Source of the DNA: Spinacia oleracea
Lineage: Eukaryota > Streptophyta > Magnoliopsida > Caryophyllales > Amaranthaceae
Assembly: GCF_020520425.1 (NCBI RefSeq)
Contig: NC_079492.1
Span: 139,566,361 to 139,630,360, forward strand
Reading direction: 5' to 3'
Length of the DNA: 64,000 bases
The first letter of the stretch is position 1; each line of letters starts with the position of its first letter. The notes under the pieces were generated by a model. That model had not been told where the DNA came from. It made no database searches and was given only the letters and a program-made list of their open reading frames with translations. Positions 13,701 to 26,050 of this stretch are shown in pieces. A program made the position numbers and the translations under genes.

Positions 13701-16700
13701 AATCAACTAAGCGCTCAAAAAATTATAATTACATGGTAAAGGACATTATATGACTTTCAGTAATGCACACTAACCTGCTCAACAGTGCCAACGCATAGAG
13801 GCTTTGCATCCTGAAAATTTAAACTGCACTTAGTTTTTTTTCCAACAAACTTCCTACACTAACAGCAACACCCCACCCCCCTTGGACACCCACAAACCTC
13901 TGTCCGAACAGCATGAAGAAGTCGTATAACCGCCAGTTAAGAAAAAGCAATTACAAAGATAATAAGCAAAACTTAAGATGTACTGCAGAGATGGACACAA
14001 CACCGGTCATGTAATATTGCCATTCTCTTTCTTTTTTTCTTTCTTTTATTTCCCATCTCATGAAGCTTAAACTCGACAAACAGGTAAGTGCATAATGAAG
14101 AAACAAAATACCGCATTTAATCCACAAGAAACTGAATCAAGCTCAGGTGGCAATGAAAATGTGGCATTCTTGAAACTCATGGCGAAGATTGATGTTTCAA
14201 CCTGCATGATATTATGCATATTAGCTATACAACATTTTGATTAGCTACATAAACAAACTCCATATTAAGCAAATTCCAGTTTCTACTGGGGAATGAATAT
14301 CATTTCTTATTGTGAAATAAACACACTATATTTCAGTGCTGAAAACAAATTGATCGTATCCCATGATTCACACCTCCTCTGGGCTTCCACCACCATGGTC
14401 GCCATTCAGTGTTTGGCCATGATCACCCATCACAACCAAAAGTGTATTCTCATGGAGGCCACCTGGTTCAGATTGGCTCGTTAATGCTTCAACAACTTCC
14501 TAAGAGAAAAAGCACAGAAAATCAAGGGGGTTAGGGGGGAAAGAACTCAAGAAGCCTTAAACAAGACTCACTAAAAATTCAAAGGAGCTTCATTATAAGA
14601 GCAATGATGAAAGACACATTGGTTGTTGGTGAACTATCCCTAAACCACCTAACTAACCATTAAATCAAGTAAAGTGATAAGAGCGAAATCCACAGAGAAT
14701 GACTTACCAGACGCCGAATTCATGAACTATAACAAGCTAATTTGAAAGGAAATATGGATTTGGAAAGTGTGCTACTTGATTAATTAACTAAATCCACTAA
14801 GATGATTAAGGATAACTAAATAAAGACAAGTGCTAGGGAAACAGGGATTAGACACCAACTAAACATGGATCGAGCTAATAGGGTATTACGGAGGGGAATG
14901 AAGCGTTTCATTATCTTCTTTGAACCATTATTGAGCACCTAAAATAGATTATAGGATCAATTAATTGAAACATGAAGGAAAGGATAAACGGCATGAAAGG
15001 AATCTCAGCCTAAAATTCCCCTTGCAACTCACATTAAGGCATCATCAAAGAATAGATTATGCGATCACAATCCTCGTCAATCACATATAATTTTAACCTT
15101 AAAAGCCATACCAAACCCATCTTGCAAACTTTGACTATTCAAACCATCCAAAGATAACAACTAATGCTCTTGTGGAAGTTTCTGAAGATATAATGAAAAA
15201 TCATGTAAACTTTTTATGTTATCTCTTCTTTAGCAATCTTTCTTTTGTTAGCTTTAATGATCAAATGATTGGATTTGTTATGATTTAATTATAATGATAA
15301 TTAAATTATCAGAACTTTGTTATCTTCCGCACCCATTTTTATCATCACACTCAAACCTTCAATTCTTTTTTTGTTTTTGTGCTATATAAACTTGTGATGT
15401 TTTGGAACTAGCATAAAAGAAAAGAAGCAAGGCAAGTAACACGATGTAAAACGAAAGAAAAGAGGGGGGGAAATAAACTTTGATTTTTGAGGGAAATATA
15501 GCACCAAAAACATGAAAGAGGGGAATGGGCTAAGCTAGAAAAAACAAGCAAAAGGAAAGGAAATAGGAGATTAGGGGAGGGGGTAAGGGAATGATATAGA
15601 AAGTAAGAAATACAAGATGGTCAGAGTGACATAAATTTCAGTCATCAAGAGACCAAGGAACAATTGAATCTCCGTCCGTTGAGTTAAATTGCAAGTGGCT
15701 TCCTCACCCATAAAGCTTCATTGAATTGCATGCTTTCGCAAAGCAAGAAACTAAAAAAGCTTTTTTCACTGTTCATATGTTAGAATGAAACTGAATATTT
15801 TAAGAAAAATATTCACAGTAACCCAAAATTAGGAAGCTAAACAAACAATTGCACATCTCTCAGTCTATCACATTACATTTCTCTGAACGTAGATATCTCG
15901 TACAACAGTTAATGTATTGCAAAACAGTCTCTTTATGCTGTCATAACGTAACAAACTGGTTTGATTTGAGAGGGGGGGGGGGGGGGAGTACTAAACTGAC
16001 CTCCACTATACTGTTATACTGCTCCAACTTCTGTATCATAGGCATCGTATTGACCCCAAAAATATGCCCAGCATGATCCTGATACAGATAAAGCTCCAAA
16101 ATTCATATGTTGCATTGGTGATACATATAAGTAAGGAACTAGACCCCATACAGGGAAAGACTGAAACTCCAGGATGACAAATTGACAATAGTATAAAACT
16201 TTTGTATAACCTTCCAACGTGGAAAAAGGTAAGTCCATACCTCACCCTACCTTAAGTATAGAATTACAATAGGTATGCACATGAGCTTATAGATTAATCC
16301 AGAACAGAGAAAAAGGGAGGATGGTATCTTCAAAGAGATGCTCCCTGGATGATATCTTAGCCTGAACATATTTAGAAAGGCAAGATGCCCTTTTTACATG
16401 GAAAAGGGCAGAGATTGTCAAACTTCTGACGATCTCACATCGTGCAGCCAAGTTTCCTCTTCTGTTAGAAACTATATTTTTGTGTTTGAAGATGATTGGC
16501 AACTGAAGTTCTTTAACTAGTATCAGAGAAAATTCAACAAAAATTTATTGTTGTAAAAACAAAAAGAAAAAAGAAAAACTCATTAACATCTTAAATCTTA
16601 AAATAGCTTATAACTCAGCCTTGCAATAAGTACTATATCCATTATCTAATACGGAGTATCAATCTACGAGAGACTTGTTCCAAAAGGATCTTTTCAGGTC

Positions 16701-17596
16701 ACTTAATCAAGTAAAGATTCTGCAATTGTAGAAGGCAGTATAATGATTATATATTAAAGCAATTGTTCTGTCATGCAGTTAATAACTTAATATGCATCAT
16801 TCTTCCCCAAGTTTTCATTGAGGATAGCAGATTCGCAGCAAGTACTTTTCTCAACATTTTTAGATCCTACTTCTAGTTTCTATATAGTTTCCTTATGGCA
16901 ATAATACATCATATCCCTAAGAACATTCCTTGATTACCCAGTCCGCCTGTAAGAATCACAAGCCCCTTACATCAGCGTTTCCCATAAAGAAAACCCCAAC
17001 CATTACACATTTACACCGCGTCAAAACCTTCTAGAAGAAAGAGACAAGAATTTTAAACATAAGCACCATCCGCAATATGATCAATTGTCCGTTTCAATTA
17101 ATCTGAAATGCAGGAAAAACATCAGATGTTTGTACATATTACTCGTGTGTGGATCAAGGATTGGAGTGATTGACTCCTGTAATTTCAGAAAGATCAATGT
17201 AGTGTTACTAAATTGCAGTTTGTATTTCCCATAAATACCCAGATATCCAAATTTGTAATTTGAAAGGTGTACTTTGTACGAAAATTGACTTTAAGAGTCA
17301 GAGTAATATAGCATCAAGTGCCATAGTTTCAGAATTGTACAACATCCTTCCAAGATAATCGAGTCATAATATAATTTGCGATGCAGCAAAGTACTCTTCA
17401 TTTTCAAAGGGTCAAAACTGCAGTAAATAAATAAAATAACTAGTGTGTTTCATTGCCACCTGTGGATAACAAAAGGCTTATGAATGAAAACAAAAGAAAG
17501 GCTACACACGCCTTAACGGGGAATCGACCTAGTGCCCACCTTCACGAACCCAAAATATACAACCAAACACAAGCTTTAACTCCATCAGAAACCCGG

Positions 17597-17634
<38 letters not shown>

Positions 17635-20600
17635 AAATGCTCAACTGCACATCATAGCCCATAAAATCCCTCATGTCATTAGATATTACATCTCTATGCT
17701 TTTTGAAGAAAAGCCTTTCCCTAAAGCCTTATATTTACCTCATCAATGTCCTAACCTTCTTCCTCTACGTCCACCATAGATGCCCACTAGATATAAGATC
17801 CAATAGCAGATTTTCCAACATTAGATAGCTGTCATTCTCATCCATATGGAGCTCCTTTAAGGGGTTTCCTTATAAAAAAAATGCAATCTTCTATCTAATC
17901 ACCCTTCCATCCTCCACTTAACATAACATCTTCTCCTTACCCGCCCTTCCGTCCTTCTATCTAATCACCCTTCCATCCTCCACAAAATAACTGAATGAAC
18001 AACATGGAATTTTGTTTCCCTCTATGCCCAAATTTCAGCATATTCCTTAAACTACTCTCTATAAGAGGCAAGTAAAAAAAGTTGAACTTGAGACAAGCGT
18101 CTTCTGAAAACTCTTCTTTTTGCCAACCATAAGTGTGAAATTTGCACAGATAGTCATTAATTATTTGTTCCCTGTGAAATCCTGTCTTCACTCTGAAATT
18201 TTTTACGAATACAAAATGTCTGAATCATCTAACGCCTCTAACAGAAACAGCACCTGACTGCACAAGTGCACAATCCATCCAAGCATGCCTAAGTTCCGGA
18301 ATAAGTTCCATTCTCATCTGTCAGTACAAAAAGGCCTCTGAAGTCAATATTTGAATCCTGGCTTACCACAGACGTTCCTTAATGATTGAAGGGTATTCTC
18401 ATGTTCTACCTCCCATTCTCTACCCCCAACCCTGCTCCTCTCTTTTTGTGACCTATCCAACTTTATCTTCAACAGACGGGTATTACCATTGAACAAACCT
18501 TCTCTATGTCTACAGAACCTTAGTTACCAAATTACAAAAGCTCCAAATGATTTTTGGCTGGTCCTCACTTCAAACCCTTTCGGGAATACCTCTCTTGGCA
18601 TCCATCATTTTCTGGTTCAGGAGTCTGCACCATTTCTTGAACCAAATTAAAGACAAAATTTTTCTCTGTTCAAAATCAGAACTGGCTCAGTGTCATCTGT
18701 GAAAATGCCTAACTGACTAAGTTAAACTCCTTTCTGCAAACCAATATGATATACTCCCTTGGTTCCTTAATGTTCTACTCACTTACCATCCATGAGTCAA
18801 AATTAACAAAAAAATTCCATATTTTATGCCTAAGAAAAAATATTATCATTTAGGATCTTGTTAGATTCGTCAAAACGTGTATATTTGAAATATCAAATTT
18901 TCATAATTTTTACTATTACATAATCTGAGATACTAATGGAACAAAATGTGCAGTGGAGACCGCGAAAAATGAGAGTAGAACATTAAGGAACGGTGGAAGT
19001 ATGAACAAATGTCAAATGTCTGAGCTGCAGTAGAATAACCTTCAACAAATTAGCATATATCCACGAAGACCGTAATAGGATGTAAGTCCTAATTACATAA
19101 AAAAGAATACGAAGAAAAAAAGACAACTAGAAAACTGTAGACTCCTCTACACAGGGATTGATCATACAGATTATCTTCTTAATAATATTCACATGACCCA
19201 AGATAACATATTAAAGTAAACTTTAATTTGTAGAATAAGGGACAACTTACCACTCCAAGGAAGTGTGCAATCAGCACATCCCAATTCCCATCATGAAGTG
19301 ATGGTATCAGGTGCTCGATACACCCATTGTCAACCTAATTAGTGTTAATAAAAGTTAGTGGCCGCCCAATTACAAACTTGCATGATATAATAAATTAAGC
19401 AAGACATACCGTATCCAGATCTTTAACATTGAAGGAAGGATAGGGGAAGGATTTCTCAAAATGGTGAGGAAACAGTTGCAACCATGTATCATCGCCCATC
19501 ATTACAACTCGCTTTCCATTTTCCACTAACTGCATCAAGTCCACAGAGAAATGAATGGTAAGGATAAAATAAAGCGAACCTATATGTTTTGTAACTTCTT
19601 AATGTGAGAGTAAGTAAAGAAGAGCTAGCTACTAGGCTCCCCATCATAAAAGGTCAAGCACAATTGGTGTCTAGGGATATTGATAAGTGATAACAAGACC
19701 AACCTAAGCCTAATCGCCTATCATTAGTAAGATGACCCTAACTTGAAGAATATGACACCAAAATCTGAGCTTGGGTATTGGTGATGGAAGGCTACAGTCT
19801 TATCAACTCAACTAATTTTAGTTACAATCTAAAACTATACACCAGAGAAATAAACAGGAGGGGGGGGAGAGGGACAATAAAAAATAAAAAGCAAGAGAGA
19901 AGTATTGTAATTCGCCTTTCCCCCTTCATACCTCGGGTGGGTTACGTGAAACTACTTCTAATGAAAAACTAGGCTAACCACATAAAAGATAAATACTAAA
20001 TACAAAGATGAAACTAAATAGAAAAATAGAAAACAAAACCTGGTGAATAAAGTTATCCTCAACGATCGCAGGAGCACCAAAACTATTTCCCACATCTATG
20101 AAAGTTGGTAATCCGCCAGTTGTCAAGCCCTAGATAAAAGCAAAGAACCAAAATGGCGGTAAGCTAAAATTCCTAATGAAAGAAATAAAATTCAATAATT
20201 TGAATAGAGTAGATATCAATTCCAAGGCGATGCATTCCTACAAAAAGACCATATGATAGCACACATGTGTTCCACTAGATTTTTTATAAGATAAACATCC
20301 TTGAAAAACCACAATAAAATCTAAGCAAAAGCATGCCAGGTCAACTCTGTTTAATACCAAATTTACCAGAAGCAAAAACATTATTGCAAACAGAACGTAA
20401 AATACATAACAACTTCCATCCCATATCCTTCTGTTATAAGTCAACAGCTATTCTACATTTGGAAACTCGAAATCAAATAGGTACACTATAAAAGTGACTC
20501 TGTACAAGTAGACTGAGTTTGCAATGGAGAAGTGACTCTGTACAAGTAGACTGAGTCCGCAATGGAGCAGAAGAAGCAATAAATGCAGCCAGATTGCAGT

Positions 20601-22839
20601 AAAATTATGTCAAAGAAGAGTGAATAAAGTCAAATAGTCAGCCATCAACAAACACATCTGTTTTCAATCCTGCATATGCAAGCTGTAAATCTTGAAATTA
20701 AAAAAGAACCTATTGCTGAAAGAAGCTCATAAAGGGAGGATATCTTTCTCCATCCCTTCACGTTTATCATTCAGCATTTCAGCTTTAATAAAAAAAAATA
20801 GTCATTGCCATTAAAATCGTAGAAGGGTATGGTTTCAGTAAAAAATAACTAAAATAGTATTGCCATATTTTTACCGTCATTCAATTCAAGTAAGGACATC
20901 TGGCAAAATCCAAACATAAACCATTGTTTTGTAATGACAAGTCTGACAACTTTCTTGTGACATTCGATAAAATTCCAACAGAAGCCTTCTTCCTATGGCA
21001 GGAACATTTCAGCATAGTTCCCGTTTTTACTATGACAAATTTTATTTACAATTCTATTTTTGAGTAAGAGATAACTCCTCTCTCCACCACGTCAACCCTC
21101 TTTCTCTCTCCATTCCAACACATTTGCTTACTTTTTCTCTCTCTCTATCCACTCCATTTTTTCATTCTACTTTATTTACTATTCCTAGTTTCCATGACAA
21201 CTCTAAGTGTGAAAAAAACGAGGGATGGAGTGAGTAGAAGGGAAGCCAATAAATTAATCATGAAGTGCCATTAAAGAGACAGCATACAATAATCAACAAT
21301 AAAAGATGCTATTATCTTCACCTTCAAACGTTGTAAACTAGTTGTAGGTGGATCAGCGATGGCTTTGAAAATCCTGGCTGATGACCCCGCCTCAGCTGCC
21401 AGCTTTTGTATTGCTTTTAACTTGTCCATCCATGGTTTCTTCTCTGCAACAAGATGTAGCTATCATTTAGTAATTAGTAGAGTACACAAGACTATCCATA
21501 ACTGAATCAAAATGTTAAAGATGAATTAGCTAGAGAACAACAGCTCGTAGAACAATCACAATTGTATACTCTGTACAATTGTACATTCTTTATGTTGTTA
21601 AATTTCACAAGGATAAAAAACAGCAAGACCGAGAAATACAAGATCCCCACCAAAGTAAATCTTATACTTCCTCCAACAACAAATAATAGTCACAACAAAT
21701 TCCCCTAGCTGCGTACAATGATAGTGATTAATAATTTGAACACAATTAAACTTTACATATCCAAGTGGAACTATACACAAGAACCGCCGTTGCATTTCAA
21801 GTTTCCAAAACAACAATACCTTAAGCCAATGCAACGGTCGTGGGCCACGTGGCATGTTATAAAAGTTACACGACCATAAATGAGACGATATATAAGCTTC
21901 TTGCCAATCCAATTTGGCACCAACTTCTTTGGAACTGAGTAACAAAGTTATGTTTTGGGGATTTTCGGGCATTATGAGAAATTGAGAATTATGTCTTATG
22001 ATTTATTGTTTGTTTATGTAATACGAAAACTTAATCAAGTGCCCAAAAATGGTAAATATTACTACTATTTTGGACAGAAAGAGTATTTTTACAGCTTCTC
22101 TCAGGTCTAAACAAGTTTCCCAGACAAACTCGAAATAAATTAAACACAAATAATGAAATAACACAAAAGTTCCAGTGTAAGGATTTGCAAAAGTACTTCA
22201 AGCAAACAAAAAAAATTCCCATATTGAAAGAAATGGAAGGTTATAACATATGAACAAATGCCAGGCCAAAGAAATTCAAACAAATTAACCAAATTAACAA
22301 AATATAGACCTAAAGTCCTTCATACATTACTGATTAGTGAATAATGATCAAAACAACGATTAAACAAACGTCATTTCCACAACTGAGAAATAATTACAAT
22401 CAGAAACTACTAACCTGGAAAAAAGCTACTCGGCGCAACAAAATCAAACCTGAAAAAACCAAAAATAACCTCAAAAATTGACAAAATCACAGCTAAATCC
22501 AATACAATTGAAATCAATTCGCCGTAATTACCTCAAGGCATCGAATACGATAATGACGAGGCGGTCGACGGCCGGTTTAGTCCAGCAAGTCGCATTACTC
22601 TCTTGAGCAGGAGCCGAGGACGAAAACGACGACGGAGACGTAGACGAATCGATTGATGAAGAATCGAAGCAAGGAGAGTGAGAAACATCAGAGCAATTGC
22701 TGAAATGAGGGAGTTCAGTGCGAGTGAGAAGAAACCCTCGAGTGAAGAGGAAGATTGCGAGGCAATGGATGAAGAGTATGAAGAAGAATGGCCATACTAA
22801 TTGTAACTTGGTTGCTTTGGATCGCGTTTTCCGCGCCAT
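7794..22839 (-). CDS. PIGO: GPI ethanolamine phosphate transferase 3 (PIG-O homologue)
   Basis: Twenty exons joined at GT-AG sites with continuous phase: 22839-22532, 22449-22415, 21443-21322, 20129-20040, 19529-19410, 19334-19251, 16078-16001, 14499-14374, 14201-14112, 13810-13775, 13688-13633, 12086-11939, 10526-10085, 9993-9902, 9793-9256, 8902-8767, 8627-8586, 8352-8187, 8086-8003, 7919-7794. The product is 972 aa. An N-terminal membrane anchor (about 12-34) is followed by a lumenal alkaline-phosphatase-like domain: FDALR (D100), [11 protein letters not shown] (T148/T149 region, nucleophile), GDDTW (D198, D199), DHAGH (254-258) and [15 protein letters not shown] (304-318), the expected metal ligands. 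The C-terminal half is many membrane segments. In the ER this family moves phosphoethanolamine from phosphatidylethanolamine to the third mannose of the GPI precursor (family knowledge). All motifs are present. Exon 15 uses donor GCAG|GTGCTT; reading through it meets a stop within about 35 nt. The exon 16 start at 8902 was chosen because it alone keeps the frame. Introns reach 3.2 kb and carry MITEs. Confidence 0.93.
10566..11900 (-). other. PIG-O intron 12, no recognisable element
   Basis: Most of this 1.4-kb intron (10527-11938) is ordinary AT-rich sequence. I found no conserved exon, repeat ends or RNA gene in it. Confidence 0.4.
13086..13505. mobile_element. Tourist-like (PIF/Harbinger) MITE in PIG-O intron 11
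   Basis: It begins GGCTTTATTTGGTTGGG and ends with the complement of GGCCCTATTTGGTTCAA, 420 bp in all. It is flanked by direct TTA repeats at 13083-13085 and 13506-13508, the 3-bp target duplication typical of PIF/Harbinger. The left side is rich in GGAAAGGAAAG and the right in the complementary CCTTTCCTTC, so most of the element can fold back. The open frames it contains are by-products of this simple sequence. Confidence 0.8.
15972..15986. repeat. Homopolymer of 15 G (C on the coding strand)
   Basis: On the PIG-O coding strand this is a C-tract at intron positions about +15 to +29 after the donor of exon 7 (exon end 16001, intron GTCAGTTTAG). Confidence 0.9.
17596..17632 (+). repeat. 37-nt poly(A) tract inside PIG-O intron 6
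   Basis: An uninterrupted run of A on the plus strand. It could be the tail of an old retroposed copy inserted in plus orientation, since the 100-150 bp before it are less AT-rich than the intron around them, but no body or target duplication could be defined. The lysine-rich open frame over it is an artefact. Confidence 0.7.
17888..17983. repeat. 30-bp exact direct repeat
   Basis: A 30-bp unit starting CTTCTATCTAATCACCC and ending TTCCATCCTCCAC occurs at about 17888-17917 and again at about 17954-17983, within PIG-O intron 6. It looks like a local slippage or duplication product. Confidence 0.75.
18754..18999. mobile_element. Stowaway-like MITE in PIG-O intron 6
   Basis: Starts CTCCCTTGGTTCCTTAATGT and ends with an inverted match (complement of CTTCCACCGTTCCTTAATGT), 246 bp, with TA on both sides. 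The TIR and TA target site are those of Stowaway elements (Tc1/mariner-derived). The interior is AT-rich and non-coding. Confidence 0.75.
20492..20567. repeat. 38-bp tandem duplication in PIG-O intron 3
   Basis: Two adjacent copies of a 38-bp unit beginning AAGTGACTCTGTACAAGTAG and ending GCAATGGAG, differing only at TT versus CC in the middle. The near identity suggests a recent local duplication. Confidence 0.85.
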
Positions 22840-23039
22840 TTTTGTGGGTAATCAATTTCTAGTAGGAAGCATCGAGTTGGGAAACTCCGGGAAAACTCAG
22901 GCTGCAAACATCAATGGAGTTCGTCTAGTTTTGAAGATTTTAAACGACGACTGAATGCTGATGTTTTTTCAAAGAGTGGGCAATTTTCTATGTAGACTAG
23001 TTATAGGCACGCGTGTTGAGACTTGAGAGTGTCTGCTAA
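22840..23039 (-). promoter_or_regulatory. Upstream flank of PIG-O
   Basis: Sequence immediately before the PIG-O start codon (ATG at 22839 on the minus strand); it must hold the 5' leader and core promoter. I did not see an unambiguous TATA box. Confidence 0.3.
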
Positions 23040-23326
23040 TAGCAACACCAATGGTTCAAAAACGACTTGCTCACAAAAAATAATGAGACCATTGTTACAA
23101 CAATGACCTAAGCAGTTGTTAAAATCTGTTGTAGTTATTTTGGGTTACGTAAGCTCAAAAAATATATAATTCAAATAAATAAATTATTTAAATTAAATGT
23201 TATAGGGGCTACAAGTAGCATTGTAGCCTACCAATGTGAAAATTAGTAGTTTTAATCGATTGTAGTTAGAAATTTGATGTGGCAAACTTAGCCACAACAT
23301 CTTGTAGCTCATCATTGAAGTTGCTC
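23040..23326. mobile_element. Degenerate Tourist-like MITE
   Basis: The left end TAGCAACACCAATGG and the complement of the right end, GAGCAACTTCAATGA, are imperfect inverted repeats, flanked by TAA at 23037-23039 and 23327-23329. Length 287 bp, non-coding. It lies just upstream of the PIG-O gene. Confidence 0.6.
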
Positions 23327-23435
23327 TAAGAGATTAGAGTTTTGATTATTAAGGCCTCATTTGTTATTATTTTTTGTTTTTTATTTTTCTGAAAATTAAA
23401 AATTAAAAATGAAAAAATGAAAATCATAAAAAGCA

Positions 23436-23759
23436 CTCACTCCGTATTTATTTAAGAGATACACTTGTCTTTCCGTCCGTATTTATTTAGGAGATACACT
23501 TCTCATTTTTAGTAACTTATCAACCCAACCATCTAATTAAATAATCTATCTAATATATCCTATATCTCACCACCCTATTAAACAAATAATTTCAGAACTA
23601 CACTCCACCCACACCCCTCTAAAATGACATGGTCCCCACTTGTTTTACTTATTAAAATATCTACCCCAACCACACTTGTTTTATTATTTTATTTCATTCA
23701 ATTCTTCTTCTTAATACCCGTGTCGGTCAAGTGTATCTCTTAAATAAATATGGAGGGAG
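23436..23759. mobile_element. Stowaway-like MITE
   Basis: The left end reads CTCACTCCGTATTTATTTAA, then GAGATACACTTG. The right end is its complement, running CAAGTGTATCTC into TATGGAGGGAG. It is flanked by CA on the left and TA on the right, so one copy of the TA target has mutated. The left terminal sequence is repeated once more about 35 bp inside. Length 324 bp. Confidence 0.7.
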
Positions 23760-24327
23760 TAGTTTTTAATTTTTTGTTGCCCGATTTTAAAAATCAATAT
23801 GAGTTGATTATTATAGGTATGCAAAGTTTTAAGTTCATAATTCAACCTAATGCATATGTCTTTTTTGAAAATCAAAAAAACAAAACAGAAAACTGGCAAT
23901 GATGCCGAATGGTGTCTAAGTTGTTTGATTTTATTTTATTTTTTTAATTAGATAATACGAAGGACATTATTGAACCTTACACTTGAGTCACTCAAACATT
24001 TTGCTGTTGATATGGCTCGATCAAATGACATCTAAGGCACTCATTCTCTCCCCAAAGTTATTGTATAATTAATAAATCTTGAACACACTCATTTAATTAT
24101 CATACATAGTATGTAATTTTCGTTCTACTACGTAGTACACATTTTATATGAGTGATACACTCATTTGACCAAAGTATTCGACATACTAATATGCTGATTT
24201 GATCAAAAGATTGAGTAATACATTTTTCATTACTAAAATAATGATTTGACTAAAATATTGGCAAAAATAATTTTTAGCAAATTGTTATTATGTGGCATAT
24301 ATGATTTCCATTATCTACAAACAAATA

Positions 24328-24652
24328 CTCCCTTCGTCCCTTAATACTCGCACCGGTTTGACCGGTGCGGAGTTTAAGACATTTGAATTGACTTATTAAT
24401 TTAATTGTGTTAGTTGATAGTGGAGTATTTTTTTAATATTGTTAGTGGGAAATGTGTAAGGGATGGGGAGTGGTGAGTGGAGGATGTGAATTTTTAAATA
24501 ATTTTTTGTAAAGAATAGGGGTGTAGGTGGGGTAGTAGGTAAGTGTGAGAAATAATATAATATTGATAAAATTTTCCATTTATAGAAGCGGTGCAAGTAT
24601 TAAGGGACGACCCGAAAAGGAAAACGGTGCGAGTATTAAGGGACGGAGGGAG
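24328..24652. mobile_element. Stowaway MITE, copy A
   Basis: A 325-bp element beginning CTCCCTTCGTCCCTTAATAC and ending in its complement (TTAAGGGACGGAGGGAG), with TA at both flanks. A second, sub-terminal copy of the right arm sits about 35 bp inside. The interior aligns along its whole length with the element at 62667-62992, so both belong to one family. Confidence 0.85.
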
Positions 24653-25250
24653 TATATTTTTCATGTATAAACCGTTAATAAAAAAAGGATAAAAATAAAA
24701 ATAATAAATAAAGAGATTTTTTAGGAAGTTTTGGCGGGAAAATTAAATTTTTACATCAGAAAGTGACACTTGTCACTCCTAGTGTTTGTTTTAGTACTAG
24801 TATAATATATTGTAATAGATGGATTAGTTGCTTGTCATACAATGACTAAGATATTTTTGGTAAATATATTTCGTTCGTAGAAAAGATGATGATATTGATA
24901 GTTGCACCCTATTGGTTCTCCATTTCTCTTTGCGAGTTGATGTGATTTGAACTCGTCACATGATTCCTCAGTCTTTGATTATTAGTTGTAAGAGTATAAT
25001 GAGGCCATTCAGGTACATCTTCATCCTTTCACAAAATTTTGAGCCCTACTAATTGGTGAAATTACTGTGTTATAGAGTTACCTTATAATTCGAGAGCTAC
25101 TGGTGATGGAATTATCGACATTGATTTGGGTACTACTAATTGCATGGAGGGAAAACATTAGTTTTTTTGTTTTATTCCTTTGGCTAGCTGCAATGAGTTT
25201 GTTTATGTGTAAAAAATATTCACAAATTCTTATTTACATGGGTTGTAAGA

Positions 25251-25521
25251 TAAATATTGTACACCGAACTTAAAGCTGACATAAAATGCTTAAAAGTTAC
25301 CCTTATATATGTAAAAATTATCTCCTTTTAGTAATAATTTTTTTTATTTTAATAAAAAATATTTCTTCAAAATCACTAATAATGTATAAAATTAATGATT
25401 TAACATTTTAAAATGTTTATCTATTAACTTTTTTTTAATAAAATAAAAGTTAGAGAAAGCTGAGTAAATGTTAGAGAAAAAAGGGTAAAAGTTACTCCGT
25501 ATGTTGGTGCACAATAATTTA
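25251..25521. mobile_element. Non-autonomous inverted-repeat element of unassigned family
   Basis: Ends TAAATATTGTACACCGAA and, complemented, TAAATTATTGTGCACCAA. The interior is AT-rich, with (G)TAAAAGTTA motifs near the right end. The right half closely matches 43140-43330, so the element is dispersed. I could not recognise a target duplication or superfamily. Confidence 0.5.
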
Positions 25522-25529
25522 TTATACAC

Positions 25530-26050
25530 TTTGTGAATGCAGACCTTTTGAAAAATATTTACTAAGGTTATAAAAAACACTTGTAAAAGAGGTCAGACAA
25601 CACCTTCAATTATTGCTCTCGACAGCAACAAATTCACAAAATACATTTTATAACTCCGGTCAAATACCCATTTTTCAAAAAATAAAATAAAAAAAATGAT
25701 TAAACCCCTTTCTAACCCGTGAACACCCAACCTAACATTGCACAATCCACAAAAACCACGACGCAACTCAAGTCAAGATCAACTTCGGACATCCATCCAT
25801 GCAAAGTCTAACCCAACCCATAAACCAAAACAGCCTCCAACGGTCAAACCTAGCTAACTTGGCCCGACCCGGTAACCACCTGAACACCATTATTTTGGTA
25901 AAATCTTTTTTCCATATCCAAACGACCAAACCAAACTGATGGGACACATTGTACAGATTACAGTAGGTATAGTACAGTGTCAGTATGTACCTAACTTTCT
26001 GAAAGTGAAAGGGCACATTTAAAAAATAAAGAAACAACTCCATATAGATT
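25530..26050. other. Spacer upstream of the F-box gene
   Basis: No coding or repeat structure recognised. The right side presumably contains the promoter of the HAWAIIAN SKIRT-like gene. Confidence 0.35.

Noticed and set aside
17453-17779. Open frame with a poly-lysine run
   Set aside because: Created by a 37-A homopolymer in a PIG-O intron; no family resemblance.
7800-22839. Separate genes for each long open frame in the PIG-O region (10526-10035, 9829-9224, 8516-8178)
   Set aside because: All join in frame through GT-AG sites into one PIG-O protein with the motifs in the right order.
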